Origin: Persicitalea sp038235275 | GTDB taxonomy: Bacteria; Bacteroidota; Bacteroidia; Cytophagales; Spirosomataceae | Assembly: GCA_038235275.1 (NCBI GenBank) | Contig: JBBSUC010000028.1 | Span: 1 to 64,000 of the forward strand | Direction of reading: 5' to 3' | Length of the DNA: 64,000 nucleotides | Part shown: piece after piece, positions 36,007 to 44,758 of the stretch | Layout: each line of letters starts with the position of its first letter | Position numbering within the stretch: the stretch's first letter is position 1 | Position numbers and translations under genes: made by a program | Notes under the pieces: generated by a model | Database searches by the model: none | Told to the model about the DNA's origin: nothing | The model's input: only the letters and a program-made list of their open reading frames with translations

Positions 36007-36087
36007 ATAAGTTTAAAGTTTATGGATTTTTTCTAAGTTTTGAGGTAGCTGAGAGGATTGGCTTTGCGGCTTTGCTTATTCGACGCC

Positions 36088-36109
36088 GGGCGAACACATA
36101 GGTTCGCCC
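36088..36109. repeat. Palindromic REP-like element between susC and susD
   Basis: An 8-bp perfect stem (36088-36095 with 36102-36109) with a 6-base loop lies in the susC-susD gap. Its arms, GGGCGAAC and GTTCGCCC, look like those of dispersed palindromic repeats common in Bacteroidota and cyanobacteria. It could act as a transcript-stabilising or attenuating structure between the two genes. Only one copy is in this window. Confidence 0.5.
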
Positions 36110-36150
36110 CTACTTGCAATAGAAACTTTGTCGCTTTGTGCCTTCGGCAC

Positions 36151-39100
36151 CTAAAAATTAACATTCAAGCCAAACGTATAAATAGCGGGTAGCGGGTACG
36201 TACCGCTGTCCACACCGAAGGCGATCGTGCTGCCGCCGATTTCGGGTGTGAAGCCCGAAGCATGGGTGAAAGTCGCCAGGTTTTGCGCATTGACGAACAC
36301 CCGCAACGACTTCAACTTGATGCGAGTGAGCATTTCCTTTTTGAAATTATAACCCAACTGCACGTTACGGAGGCGGAAGTAGCTGCCGTCCTCGACCCAA
36401 TACGAAGAGATTAAGTAGTTGTTCGACCGGCCAGTGTTCAGCACTGGCTCCCAGTTAGACGTTCCTGCGCCATTCCAGCGGTCGAGCCGATCAGTTTGGT
36501 AGTTGAACTGCGCGAAAGTACCCCGGTTCCAATCGCGGAAGATCTCGTTACCGTATACACCTGTTCCCTGAATTCCGATGTCAAAACCTTTGTAATTGGC
36601 TGAAAGATTGATGCCATACGTGAAATCCGGCGTCGGGTTTCCGATCATCGTACGGTCGGCTTCCGTAATGGAACCGTCGCCGTTGGTGTCGGCGTATTTC
36701 AGGTCGCCAGCAGCCACCTCGCCAATGGAACTGGCGGGGGACTTGACCACGTCGATGTCGTTTTGGTACACTCCCCCCACCTTGTAGCCGTAGAAATAGC
36801 CGATTGGGAAGCCTTCGGTGGTGCGGGAAGCCCCGTTGATAATCGCAAAACCCTGGGTGGCCAATTGCTTTACTTGGTTGTTCAACGTAGTGAAGTTGCC
36901 ATTGATGCTGTAGGAGAAATCGCTGGTCACGTCCTGATTCCAGGTGGCCGTTAATTCGATGCCCTGGTTGGATATTTGGCCCGCGTTGGTCAGGCCCGGG
37001 GCCGTACCCGCCGCACCGGGAATCAGCGCCAGGATGTCGTTTGTCAACTTATTATAGTAGTTGGCTTCCAGGAACAGACGATTTTTTAAAGTATAAAGCT
37101 CAAAACCCGCTTCGAAGGCCCGGATATTCTCCCAGTGCAAGTTAGGGTCGTACAGGTACTCGTTCTGCAAAGCCGCCACGACATTGTCTCCGAAGACCCC
37201 AGAGTTGGCGGCTGTAAGCGTTGGGTAAGCCGGGTAGCGGTAGCGGTCGTCGATGTTCTGACTGCCCAGAATACCCCACGAACCCTTTATTTTCAGATAA
37301 TCGATCACGCTCTGTCCCTTGAAGAAGTCTTCCTCGCTCACCAGCCAGCCCGCGCCAATGGCTCCAAAGTTCTGCCAACGGCCCGAACCTGTAAAAGCCG
37401 AGCTGCCATCGCGGCGGAAGGAGGCATTCAGCAGGTACTTGCCATTATAGTTGTAAAGCACCCGACCCAAAAACGAAAGCGTCGCCGACTCCCAGGCCGA
37501 GCCGTTACCCCGCTTGGTGGATGGATCGCCGACGTTGTCCACGAACCAGTATTGGGGGTTGTTGGGAATGGCGAAACTCGTGCCCTGTTGCACCGATGAA
37601 GAAGTGCTTTCGTAGTTACGGTAATATGTCGTAAAGCCGCCCAGCAACGTCAGGTCGTGACCGCCGAATTTCTTGGCGTAGGTCAACAGGTAATCCTGCT
37701 GTAATTTGGTAAAAATGTTCTGGTTTTGGTTAACCGAAGTCTGCCGCACCAGGTTGTCCCGCTTGTCGGTCCCGACGATTTCGGGATTAAAAACCGTAAT
37801 CAGTGGCTGGTAGGAACGCCCCGTGTTAAAGCCGTAGTCGGCGTATAGGGTGGCTTTGAAGTTGAAATCTTTCAGGAAATATACTTGCCCATAAATGCTG
37901 CCGACTCCCCGATATTCATGGTTGATGGCGGTACCTTTTTGCAACTCCACGTCCACCAAAGGATTATAAACCTGCGCCCGCTGGAAATCGGGCAGCGTGT
38001 GGTAAAGGCCGCTGGCTTCGTCAAGAATCGGGGCGATGGGAACCGCCCGGATAGCCGAACCGACGCCCTTATTCACGGGAAGGTTGGCCTTGTAAGCGTT
38101 GAAATTAACGCCAAACTTCAGCGATTTGGTTACGTTCAACTCGTCGCTGAGATTAACCGTGATTTTCTGATACTGCTCGTGCTTTATAATTCCCTGCTCA
38201 TTCACGTAGCCCAGCCCCATGTAAAACTTGTTCTTCTCAGTGGCCCCGGATACGCTCAGGTTGTCGTAATTCAGAACGCCTTTCTGGAAAATCTGATCCT
38301 GCCAGTCGGTGTTGCCCGTCCAGTTGGCGTAATTATAGGGGGCCGCGCCCTGGTTAGCGAGTTGCTCGTTGTAGAGTTCCTTGAACTGGGTGGCATCGGT
38401 CAGATCCATTTTCTTCTGTACCTGCTTGAAACCGAGCGTGCTGCTAAAGTTCACATTCAGTTGTCCGGTAGCCGCTTTCTTAGTCGTGATAGCAATGGCT
38501 CCGTTGGCCCCGCGTACCCCGAAAATCGCCAGCGACGACGGGTCTTTCAGTACCTCGATAGATTCGATGTCCGACGGGTTCAGGAAGTTGATGTTGTCGT
38601 TCAGGATGCCGTCCACGATATAGACCGGACTGGCTCCGTTGATGGAGTTGGTACCCCGAATCCGCACGTCGGGTGCCTCGCCGGGCCGCCCCGAGTTGAC
38701 CACCGAAAGCCCGGCCACGCGACCCTGCAAGGCCGAAACCGGGTTCACGTTGGGCTTGTCGGCGATGTCTTTGCCCTTTACCGTCACGATAGAACCCGTC
38801 AGGTCGCGCTTGCTGGCGGTACCGTAACCGATGACCACCACTTCACTCAGGGCGCGAACGTCGTCTTGCAGTTTCACGTCGATGCTGGCCTGGTTGCCAA
38901 CCAACACTTCCTTCGGCGTCATGCCGATCATAGAGAAAACCAGCGTTGAATTCTTAGAAGGCACCGAGATAGTATAATTTCCCTCAACGTCCGTGGGAAC
39001 GCCTGATGTGGTGCCTTTCAGCAGCACGTTAACGCCCGGCAGGCTGCCGCCGTCGGCTCCCGTCACCTTACCCGACACACTCAAGTCCTGCGCCTGGGCG

Positions 39101-39156
39101 AGTCCACTCAGCGTCAGCAACATCGTCAGGCAGACAGATTGTAAGATTGCTTTCAT
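36151..39156 (-). CDS. SusC/RagA-type TonB-linked outer-membrane transporter
   Basis: The 1001-residue protein has a signal peptide (ending AQAQD), a carboxypeptidase-D regulatory-like domain (SVSGKVTGADGGSLPGVNVLL...), the TonB plug (IVTVKGKDIADKP..., VRIRGTNSINGASPVYIVDG, the SusC signature) and a 22-strand barrel ending in an aromatic (LNVNF). It imports glycan fragments with the SusD partner. There is no anti-sigma-interacting STN domain at its N-terminus, so it is not regulated by a trans-envelope sigma cascade of the usual kind. Its divergent neighbour is an NHL protein. Confidence 0.97.
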   Translation of the reverse strand: MKAILQSVCLTMLLTLSGLAQAQDLSVSGKVTGADGGSLPGVNVLLKGTTSGVPTDVEGNYTISVPSKNSTLVFSMIGMTPKEVLVGNQASIDVKLQDDVRALSEVVVIGYGTASKRDLTGSIVTVKGKDIADKPNVNPVSALQGRVAGLSVVNSGRPGEAPDVRIRGTNSINGASPVYIVDGILNDNINFLNPSDIESIEVLKDPSSLAIFGVRGANGAIAITTKKAATGQLNVNFSSTLGFKQVQKKMDLTDATQFKELYNEQLANQGAAPYNYANWTGNTDWQDQIFQKGVLNYDNLSVSGATEKNKFYMGLGYVNEQGIIKHEQYQKITVNLSDELNVTKSLKFGVNFNAYKANLPVNKGVGSAIRAVPIAPILDEASGLYHTLPDFQRAQVYNPLVDVELQKGTAINHEYRGVGSIYGQVYFLKDFNFKATLYADYGFNTGRSYQPLITVFNPEIVGTDKRDNLVRQTSVNQNQNIFTKLQQDYLLTYAKKFGGHDLTLLGGFTTYYRNYESTSSSVQQGTSFAIPNNPQYWFVDNVGDPSTKRGNGSAWESATLSFLGRVLYNYNGKYLLNASFRRDGSSAFTGSGRWQNFGAIGAGWLVSEEDFFKGQSVIDYLKIKGSWGILGSQNIDDRYRYPAYPTLTAANSGVFGDNVVAALQNEYLYDPNLHWENIRAFEAGFELYTLKNRLFLEANYYNKLTNDILALIPGAAGTAPGLTNAGQISNQGIELTATWNQDVTSDFSYSINGNFTTLNNQVKQLATQGFAIINGASRTTEGFPIGYFYGYKVGGVYQNDIDVVKSPASSIGEVAAGDLKYADTNGDGSITEADRTMIGNPTPDFTYGINLSANYKGFDIGIQGTGVYGNEIFRDWNRGTFAQFNYQTDRLDRWNGAGTSNWEPVLNTGRSNNYLISSYWVEDGSYFRLRNVQLGYNFKKEMLTRIKLKSLRVFVNAQNLATFTHASGFTPEIGGSTIAFGVDSGTYPLPAIYTFGLNVNF

Positions 39157-39416
39157 GATATTGTGGAAGAAGAAAAATGAATTGAAATGTAAAATAACTC
39201 ACGTCCTATGTAAACTGTGAACGTTTAAAATGAACACACAAGTTTGGTGAATAATTTCCGCCGTGTCTGTAATCAGTTTAAAAATAGCTGGAATTATTCA
39301 CATAAAAGAACCGCACCAATTTGGTTCCAAGTCGGTAAGAACACAGTGGGAGGATACAGTATATTGACCGCAGGTCGTTCTTTATTCGTTTTAAAAGCGA
39401 GTCATAAAACCTTATC

Positions 39417-40478
39417 ATGAAAATCCAACCCTCCCGCCGATCTTTCCTGAAAAGTACGGCCCTCACTGCCACGGCGTTGACGTTTAAACCCTTTTACATC
39501 CTGAAAGCCCAGCCTAAGGCCAATGGGGAAATTATTGGTCAGGGTACCCACAAATACAAAGTGCATCTTGGGTGGGGAGATCTCGACGCATCGAAATTCC
39601 CGGTCAATAACTGCCACGAAATGGTGCAGGACAGCAAGGGGCGTCTGATTATGGTGGGCGACGAGGTCAAGAACAACATCCTGGTCTATGACCGCTCGGG
39701 CAAACTGCTCGACAGTTGGGGCCACGAGTACCCCGGCGGCCACGGCCTCACCCTCTGGAACGCCAATGGTGAGGAGTTCCTCTTCATCTGCGACCCTAAC
39801 CTGGGCCAAGTCGTCAAGACGGACATGAAAGGCAAGGTGCTGCTGAAGATCGAACATCCTTCAAAAGTGGGTGCCTACGAAGAAAAAATGCCCTTCAAAC
39901 CGACCGAAACGGCTATTGGGCCGGATGGTACAATATACGTCGCCGACGGCTACGGCTCGCAGTGGGTGCTGCGCTACACGCCGAAGGGGGAGTATATCGA
40001 TAAATTCGGCGGTCCCGGCGACGGAGACAGTCAGTTTGCCACTGCCCACGGAGTGGCTATCGACTATCGAAACAAAGCCAATCCCACGCTACTCATTACC
40101 TCACGGGCGCACAATTCCTTCAAGCGCTTCACGCTGGAAGGGAAGTATCTGTCCACCATTTTCCTGCCGGGGGCCTTCGTCTGCCGCCCCGTGCTGGACG
40201 ACGATACGCTGTATTCGGGCGTATGCTGGTCACGGTTGAAGTACCTCAACCAAACGCCAAACTCCGGTTTCGTGACCATTCTCGACAAAAACGACAAAGT
40301 AATCTCCAATCCCGGCGGCACTGCGCCCGTGTACCGCGACGGCAAGTTGCAACTCATGGTGCAAAGCTACCCTGAATTTATGCATTGCCACGACGTCTGC
40401 ATCGACAACGACAAGAACATTTACATCTGCCAGTGGAATGCAAAGAAAACGTATCCGGTCAAACTTGAACGAGTTTAA
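39417..40478 (+). CDS. Tat-exported NHL/6-bladed beta-propeller protein
   Basis: The 353-residue protein begins with a twin-arginine signal (SRRSFLKSTALTATA) and continues with repeats of NHL type: GDLDASKFPVNNCHEMV, DGTIYVADGYGSQWVLRY, ANPTLLITSRAHNSFKRF, and a final DNDKNIYICQWN. Such propellers bind ligands or act as periplasmic enzymes; the specific role is unknown. It is divergent from susC with 260 bases between, in which I see no strong promoter. A terminator shared with hsp20 follows it. Confidence 0.88.
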   Translation: MKIQPSRRSFLKSTALTATALTFKPFYILKAQPKANGEIIGQGTHKYKVHLGWGDLDASKFPVNNCHEMVQDSKGRLIMVGDEVKNNILVYDRSGKLLDSWGHEYPGGHGLTLWNANGEEFLFICDPNLGQVVKTDMKGKVLLKIEHPSKVGAYEEKMPFKPTETAIGPDGTIYVADGYGSQWVLRYTPKGEYIDKFGGPGDGDSQFATAHGVAIDYRNKANPTLLITSRAHNSFKRFTLEGKYLSTIFLPGAFVCRPVLDDDTLYSGVCWSRLKYLNQTPNSGFVTILDKNDKVISNPGGTAPVYRDGKLQLMVQSYPEFMHCHDVCIDNDKNIYICQWNAKKTYPVKLERV

Positions 40479-40516
40479 GTCTCGTTCTTCGTTCTTGGTT
40501 TTTTGAGAGCTACAAC

Positions 40517-40550
40517 AAAAAAAGCCGCTCTAAATTGTTTAGAGCGGCTT
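40517..40550. terminator. Terminator between the NHL and Hsp20 genes
   Basis: A 13-bp perfect stem (40522-40534 with 40538-40550), 3-base loop. The A run at 40517-40523 gives a T run on the minus strand, so it mainly terminates the hsp20 gene. Confidence 0.88.
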
Positions 40551-40568
40551 ATTCCGTTGTTCCAATTA

Positions 40569-41057
40569 CTATTCCACGCTGATTTCCTGAGCGGGAGTTT
40601 GGGCTTCGGTGGTTTTAGGCAACGTCACGATGAGGACACCGTCGGATTGCCGCGCGGTGATGGCGGCTTTATCCACCGTTTCGTTGAGCCCAATGACGCG
40701 CTCGAAAGTGCGCACGGGAAATTCCTGGCGGCTGAATACGGGTGGATTCTCTTCGTCCACGGGACGGGTGCCGCTGATGTGCAGTTGGTCGTCGCCCACC
40801 GTGATTTTGATGTTTTCTTTTTCAAAACCCAAAGCGTACACGTACACTTCGTAGGCCGATTCTGTCTCAGCGATGTTCAGCGGCACGTTGTATTTAGGGC
40901 GTCGGAATGAGCGGCCTCGCCCGTAAGTGGCCTGACCGGGGGAAGCCCAGCCTTGGGTTGCCCCACCAGTCTTTCCAGAATATGGATGGGCAAAATTTTC
41001 GTGAGCGGCGTAGCCCCTTGGACCACGATTCTCATTATTGCATGGGTGATTGTTCAT
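40569..41057 (-). CDS. Hsp20/alpha-crystallin small heat-shock protein
   Basis: The 162-residue protein has a Gly-rich, disordered N-terminal arm (about 1-50) and an alpha-crystallin domain (about 55-150): KYNVPLNIAETESAYEVYVYALGFEKENIKI, then FERVIGLNETVDKAAITARQSDGVLIVTLPK, the family's A-x-x-x-n-G-V-L signature. It is an ATP-independent holdase. It is the last gene of a run of small envelope genes that begin with an ECF sigma factor, and it may belong to that stress response. Confidence 0.93.
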   Translation of the reverse strand: MNNHPCNNENRGPRGYAAHENFAHPYSGKTGGATQGWASPGQATYGRGRSFRRPKYNVPLNIAETESAYEVYVYALGFEKENIKITVGDDQLHISGTRPVDEENPPVFSRQEFPVRTFERVIGLNETVDKAAITARQSDGVLIVTLPKTTEAQTPAQEISVE

Positions 41058-41109
41058 ATCTTATGCTTGTGGTTTGTGTTTTTATTAGAAATTGAATTGA
41101 AGAAGAGAA

Positions 41110-41328
41110 CTATTGATCTTCAGCCGGAAGACGGTCGGCGGGGGCTAGCTCTTGGTTTTGCCCGGAATGGTCTTCGTGCCTTTCGTAGCGGTGGCCCCCG
41201 CAGTTTTCTCGGTCAAAGTGACGACCTCGGTGCGTAAAACCAGGCGGCGGGCTAGTAAAGGCGTACAGACTGCCGAACGTCAGACCAGTGGCCAATAGGC
41301 CGATTAAAAAACGATTACTTCTTTTCAT
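41110..41328 (-). CDS. Small secreted His-rich protein
   Basis: The 72-residue protein has a signal peptide (MKRSNRFLIGLLATGLTFGSLYAF) and a short mature part rich in His, Arg and Asp with one Cys (RENCGGHRYERHEDHSG). It may bind metal, but no family is recognised. I use the ATG at 41328, 22 bases after the previous gene; the longer start at 41364 would overlap that gene. It lies within the sigma-factor-led group. Confidence 0.6.
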   Translation of the reverse strand: MKRSNRFLIGLLATGLTFGSLYAFTSPPPGFTHRGRHFDRENCGGHRYERHEDHSGQNQELAPADRLPAEDQ

Positions 41329-41350
41329 GGTTCTGGTTGTTTTTGGGTGA

Positions 41351-41674
41351 TTAAAATGAGTCATTGCCGACAGTATCGCCGGAGTCGGCGGGTCGCTGGA
41401 ATTTTTCCTTGAACCGGGCGTACTCCTCGTCGTTCATGCCGCGCACTTTATCAGCAAAGGCCAGGCGCCGGTCAGCGCTGAAGCCCCCGGGGCCACGTCC
41501 GCGCCAGCCGTGTCCACCGGGGCCGTAGCCCCGTCGGCCACGGAACAGGCGGAATAAGCCGCCGATGACCAGGAAGACAAGAGCGATTCTTAAAAGAAAA
41601 AAGGGAGCGTAAAATAGTCCGGCACCCAACAGGGCACCGAACACAATTGGTTTTAAAATTTTCATGGCTTTCAA
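41351..41674 (-). CDS. Small membrane protein with Gly/Arg-rich linker
   Basis: The 107-residue protein has two adjacent hydrophobic helices (about 7-24 and 27-42), a Gly/Arg-rich stretch (RRGYGPGGHGWRGRGPGG) and a short C-terminal helix MNDEEYARFKEKF. That tail resembles the end of the 113-residue protein two genes upstream (MTPEERDRIRAEWKK), so the two are distant relatives or share a partner. Function unknown; likely envelope stress, given the sigma factor that heads the group. Confidence 0.7.
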   Translation of the reverse strand: MKAMKILKPIVFGALLGAGLFYAPFFLLRIALVFLVIGGLFRLFRGRRGYGPGGHGWRGRGPGGFSADRRLAFADKVRGMNDEEYARFKEKFQRPADSGDTVGNDSF

Positions 41675-41792
41675 ATGTTTGGTTGTTAAAAAATTAAGCT
41701 GCTATAGAAAGGTTGACGCGCAGCGCGGAGAATTACTTTAAATGGGGATGATTTTTTTCTAGGAAAGGTCATTCTTAGCTCGTTTTCAACAA

Positions 41793-41824
41793 AGAAGCCC
41801 TATCCTTGGCCGGACAGGGCTTCT
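41793..41824. terminator. Hairpin between small membrane protein genes
   Basis: A 9-bp stem (41793-41801 with 41816-41824) extended after a mismatch by 3 more pairs. The flanking T runs are weak, so it may attenuate rather than stop the minus-strand transcript between 41830 and 41674. Confidence 0.55.
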
Positions 41825-41829
41825 ACTTA

Positions 41830-42171
41830 TCAAGGCTGCTTTCTCTGGGCGCAGCGTTTTTTCCATTCTGCCCGGATTCGGTCGCGCTCTTCGGGCGTCA
41901 TATCTTTAAAGCCGCGTCGTCCGCTGGGCGGGCCACCCCGCCATTGACCCGGCTTTTTCCAGCCTCCGCTGCCAAATCCGCCAAAAAGAATCCGGCACAA
42001 GATCAGCAGTCCACCCGCCTGCCAGTAGGTGAGCGTGCCTACGCCAAGGGCAGGTGGCAGCACGGCATTCCACAGCAGCATCACTAACAGGGTAAGCAAA
42101 GCGAGGATGGAAGGAAAAATCAGGAAGAATCGGAGGGCGAAGCCCCGGCGAAAAAAGCGTTTGTTGCTCAT
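41830..42171 (-). CDS. Small membrane protein next to an ECF sigma factor
   Basis: The 113-residue protein has a basic N-terminus (MSNKRFFRRGF), two hydrophobic helices (about 12-34 and 46-64), a Gly/Trp-rich linker, and a C-terminal helix GFKDMTPEERDRIRAEWKKRC. It starts 4 bases after the sigma factor gene stop, so the pair is co-translated and this protein may anchor or sense for that sigma factor. No family recognised. Confidence 0.72.
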   Translation of the reverse strand: MSNKRFFRRGFALRFFLIFPSILALLTLLVMLLWNAVLPPALGVGTLTYWQAGGLLILCRILFGGFGSGGWKKPGQWRGGPPSGRRGFKDMTPEERDRIRAEWKKRCAQRKQP

Positions 42172-42175
42172 GGTT

Positions 42176-42727
42176 TTAATCGAATAGTTCGTCGTACAAA
42201 GTTTGGAGTCTTTTACGGAGGTGCTTTACGGCGTAGCCCTTGCGGGAGATGATCGTCTTGAGATTTTGTCCCGTCTTGTCCGCAATTTGTTGTAGAGTCA
42301 GGTCTTCCAGTTCGTTCCACACAAACACTTCGCGCTGCGCGGTGGGGAGTTCGTCGAGGGCCGCAAAAAGCTCCTGCCAGAATATCTCCCGGAGGTACTC
42401 ACTCTCGGGATCGCCACTGGAATCGGCCAGTAATATCTCTCCGAAATCGAAGGCCCCATCCTCCGATTCGTAGCCCAAATCGGCCAGCCGCCCAGGGCTT
42501 TTTTTGCGTTGGCGGTCGGTGATTTTATTGCGGGCCACCGTATGAAGCCAGCCGCTCATTTGCTCAATTTCGTCGAGGTTCACCACGCTGCTCAACTGCT
42601 GCCACACGTCCTGTAGAACGTCCTCCGCATCCTCGCGACTATCCACCCGATTTCTGATGAAACCGAAGAGTTTGCCACCGTATTTCTTGATGGTTTCGAG
42701 GATATTTTGCTGCCCGGATGCTGCCAA
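42176..42727 (-). CDS. ECF-type sigma factor heading a small-membrane-protein operon
   Basis: The 183-residue protein has sigma region 2 (YGGKLFGFIRNRVDSREDAEDVLQDVWQQL) and region 4 (LPTAQREVFVWNELEDLTLQQIADKTGQNLKTIISRKGYAVKHLRKRL). There is no ATG in the right place; a TTG at 42727 gives the best start. It is followed 4 bases later by a small membrane protein gene, so the group is probably autoregulated. The targets probably include the small membrane proteins and hsp20. Confidence 0.9.
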   Translation of the reverse strand: MAASGQQNILETIKKYGGKLFGFIRNRVDSREDAEDVLQDVWQQLSSVVNLDEIEQMSGWLHTVARNKITDRQRKKSPGRLADLGYESEDGAFDFGEILLADSSGDPESEYLREIFWQELFAALDELPTAQREVFVWNELEDLTLQQIADKTGQNLKTIISRKGYAVKHLRKRLQTLYDELFD

Positions 42728-42815
42728 TCGAGTGATGAAAATGGTTCTGAGAGGGAAGACGTCCCAAACACGATTTTACTTTAAATGCCCCTGGAAGCCA
42801 ACCAAGCAGTCTTCT

Positions 42816-42862
42816 GGTGAAATGAATGTGTTGATTTCACCCCCAATAGTGTTGATTTCACC
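42816..42862. promoter_or_regulatory. Paired direct repeats with 21-bp spacing, LytTR-like binding site
   Basis: Two perfect 14-bp copies of GTGTTGATTTCACC lie at 42828-42841 and 42849-42862, start to start 21 bases apart, and an inverted GGTGAAAT lies at 42816-42823. LytTR regulators bind direct repeats with about 21-22 bp phasing, and a LytTR gene is 0.7 kb away. The sites are 75 bases before the LuxR-type gene and could also control the divergent sigma factor. Confidence 0.55.
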
Positions 42863-42936
42863 GGATCGCATTATAATGGTATACCCTCATCCCCTACTTT
42901 CGATTCAGAACTACACGCTAGAACGAAAACTGTACT

Positions 42937-43638
42937 ATGAAAACGGAAATGGAATCGAAGTGGGCTTTGAAGAAAATGGACGCCACCGTCCTGGTCGCAA
43001 AGTCAGAACCCTTCACCTGCGAGGTGTTAGGAAGCCTATTGAAAACCGAAGGATTCGACGTCGTTGGGCGCGCTTCCAAACTGGACGATCTGATCAGCAA
43101 AATCCAGACGAAGAAGCCCGCCTGTGTCATCACCGAGGTTGGCCTGATTGGCGATGCCACCAAACTGATGAGTGCCCTCAGCGAATTGAAGAAAGTACCC
43201 AAAGTGGTGATGTACGTCAACTCCCACGATACCCGCGACATCTCGAAGGTTTTGGAAGCAAAATTCAGTGCCTACCTTCACGCCGAGGATCAACTGGAAG
43301 AACTATACCACTGTCTACAATCGACCAACAAGAACGACACTTACTATAGTGCGTGCTTCAAAGACCTGATTCACGAACTGGGCATAAAAGAAGCCGACAC
43401 CGAAACGCTGAACGTCATCAAGTCCCTCACCAAGCGCGAGCGGGAGGTACTGTATTACCTTACTAAAGGCATGACAGGCCACGAAGTGGCGGCGCATCTC
43501 AACATGAGTTACCGCACCCTGGCTACCCACAAGCAAAACATCACGCAGAAGTTCTCGCTCGACAGCGGACGAAACTTGTTGCGGCAGGGATTACAAATCA
43601 GGAGTTTTCTGATGGACCCGCAAGCGATCCGGCAGTAA
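42937..43638 (+). CDS. LuxR/FixJ-type regulator with degenerate receiver domain
   Basis: The 233-residue protein has a receiver-like domain (about 15-135) and a LuxR-type helix-turn-helix (about 160-205: LTKREREVLYYLTKGMTGHEVAAHLN). The receiver lacks its normal phosphorylation residues: the acidic pair reads AKSE (21-24), the phospho-acceptor Asp is Glu67 in CVITEVGL, and the late Lys is His115. It is therefore probably not phosphorylated in the usual way. The 3' end overlaps that of the LytTR gene by 41 bases on the other strand. Confidence 0.88.
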   Translation: MKTEMESKWALKKMDATVLVAKSEPFTCEVLGSLLKTEGFDVVGRASKLDDLISKIQTKKPACVITEVGLIGDATKLMSALSELKKVPKVVMYVNSHDTRDISKVLEAKFSAYLHAEDQLEELYHCLQSTNKNDTYYSACFKDLIHELGIKEADTETLNVIKSLTKREREVLYYLTKGMTGHEVAAHLNMSYRTLATHKQNITQKFSLDSGRNLLRQGLQIRSFLMDPQAIRQ

Positions 43639-44602
43639 GCGCGTCCTGGGTCGCGGAGTTGGCCAGGTTGTTTTCCAGTGATTGCTTCAACGTAGCCATC
43701 CTGGCACGGGGCATGATGAGTTCTTTCTGAGGAAGTTTCTGGCAACGCAGCACGTACTTACCCTTCTCCCAATAAGAATAGCTGTGGAAGCAGTCGAGGT
43801 TGAGCAGATAATGGCGGTTACCACGGAAAAAACGGTCGGGATCCAGTTCGTTCTCCAATTCGGCCAGTGATTTGGAAACTTTATACCGGCCTTTGGCATG
43901 TTCCACAAAATACTCTCCCTCCTCGGTCTCGAACAAATAGCAATCCTCCACATTGAGCATCGTTTCGCCCGCATTGGTTCTGGCTGCGATTACTTGGGTG
44001 TAGGTGCGGGGCGCACCCGCCGCCAGCGAAGCAAGTACTCCGAGTACGGTTTCCTCGGGTCTGACTGCCTTCTTCAAGTTTTGCAGGAAGTCGATAATGA
44101 GGGAGGTGGTCAGCAGTATATAGCCGAGGATGAGGACGAAAGGGGTGTAGGTGAGGTAGCCATCGACTGTGTAGAGCATCCCCAGATAGACGGTTTCATA
44201 GCGTTCTGCTTCGTAATTAGGAAACTCCCGAATTAGAAAGCGCAGGTGAAGCGTAATAGGGATGAAAAAGAAATAGGCGGTAAGGAACAGGGGCAGAAAT
44301 TTGAGTTCATATAATATAATAGATTTTGTATTTAGTTCTACCTCGTTTATTTTGAGTACGTTGTGAAAGTTATCTAGTAATAGTAATATAATGTATAGGC
44401 TTATGAATTCAGGCAAATAAACACCAAACACCCAGTTCAGCATATAGCCTATCACCCCATTTGAATAAATCAAATTTTTAGACTGCAAGTCAGGATTGAA
44501 GGTCCAGCTAAGCAACTCATATAGTAAAACTATCATAAATAGGATAGCAACTCCACTTAGTGGCCTTTTCAAAAAGGAGCGGTTCAGTTCAAGGGATCTC
44601 AC
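43598..44602 (-). CDS. Membrane-bound LytTR-type transcription regulator
   Basis: The 334-residue protein has four hydrophobic helices in its N-terminal 180 residues and then a LytTR DNA-binding domain (about 222-320: MLNVEDCYLFETEEGEYFVEH, VSKSLAELENELDPDRFFRGNRHYLLN, the typical L-x-x-R-H motif). Such regulators can bind DNA while embedded in the membrane. The start is a GTG at 44602. A 24-bp palindrome lies 74-97 bases before it. Confidence 0.88.
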   Translation of the reverse strand: MRSLELNRSFLKRPLSGVAILFMIVLLYELLSWTFNPDLQSKNLIYSNGVIGYMLNWVFGVYLPEFISLYIILLLLDNFHNVLKINEVELNTKSIILYELKFLPLFLTAYFFFIPITLHLRFLIREFPNYEAERYETVYLGMLYTVDGYLTYTPFVLILGYILLTTSLIIDFLQNLKKAVRPEETVLGVLASLAAGAPRTYTQVIAARTNAGETMLNVEDCYLFETEEGEYFVEHAKGRYKVSKSLAELENELDPDRFFRGNRHYLLNLDCFHSYSYWEKGKYVLRCQKLPQKELIMPRARMATLKQSLENNLANSATQDALTAGSLAGPSENS

Positions 44603-44675
44603 GAGCGTTCAATTTTTTTCAAAAGGGCTTTTTAAGGGCTAACAGCAGTCGTCATACATAAATCAGACCAGAATA

Positions 44676-44699
44676 AAACTAGTCATTAATGACTAGTTT
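44676..44699. promoter_or_regulatory. Perfect 24-bp palindrome in a divergent promoter region
   Basis: The 24 bases from 44676 to 44699 are a perfect palindrome centred on TTAA, with arms containing AACTAGTCAT. It lies between the LytTR gene (minus) and the peptide gene (plus), 52 bases before a -7 box. The 10-base half AACTAGTCAT recurs at 45082-45091, over the start codon of the acyltransferase-like gene. It is a strong candidate operator for a dimeric regulator. Confidence 0.75.
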
Positions 44700-44750
44700 G
44701 GAAGCAAAAGATAGTAAGAAACGCGGATTATTCCGGGTAGTTCGGTGCCT

Positions 44751-44758
44751 TACCTTTG
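44751..44758 (+). promoter_or_regulatory. Candidate -7 box for the peptide/acyltransferase unit (TACCTTTG)
   Basis: TACCTTTG is a full match to TAnnTTTG, 107 bases before the ATG of the 56-aa peptide and just downstream of the 24-bp palindrome. A -33 TTG is not obvious. It implies a leader of about 100 bases. Confidence 0.5.

Noticed and set aside
37885..38949. Long plus-strand open frame opposite susC
   Set aside because: It mirrors conserved SusC barrel codons, a common effect of GC-rich third positions; no signal or motif.
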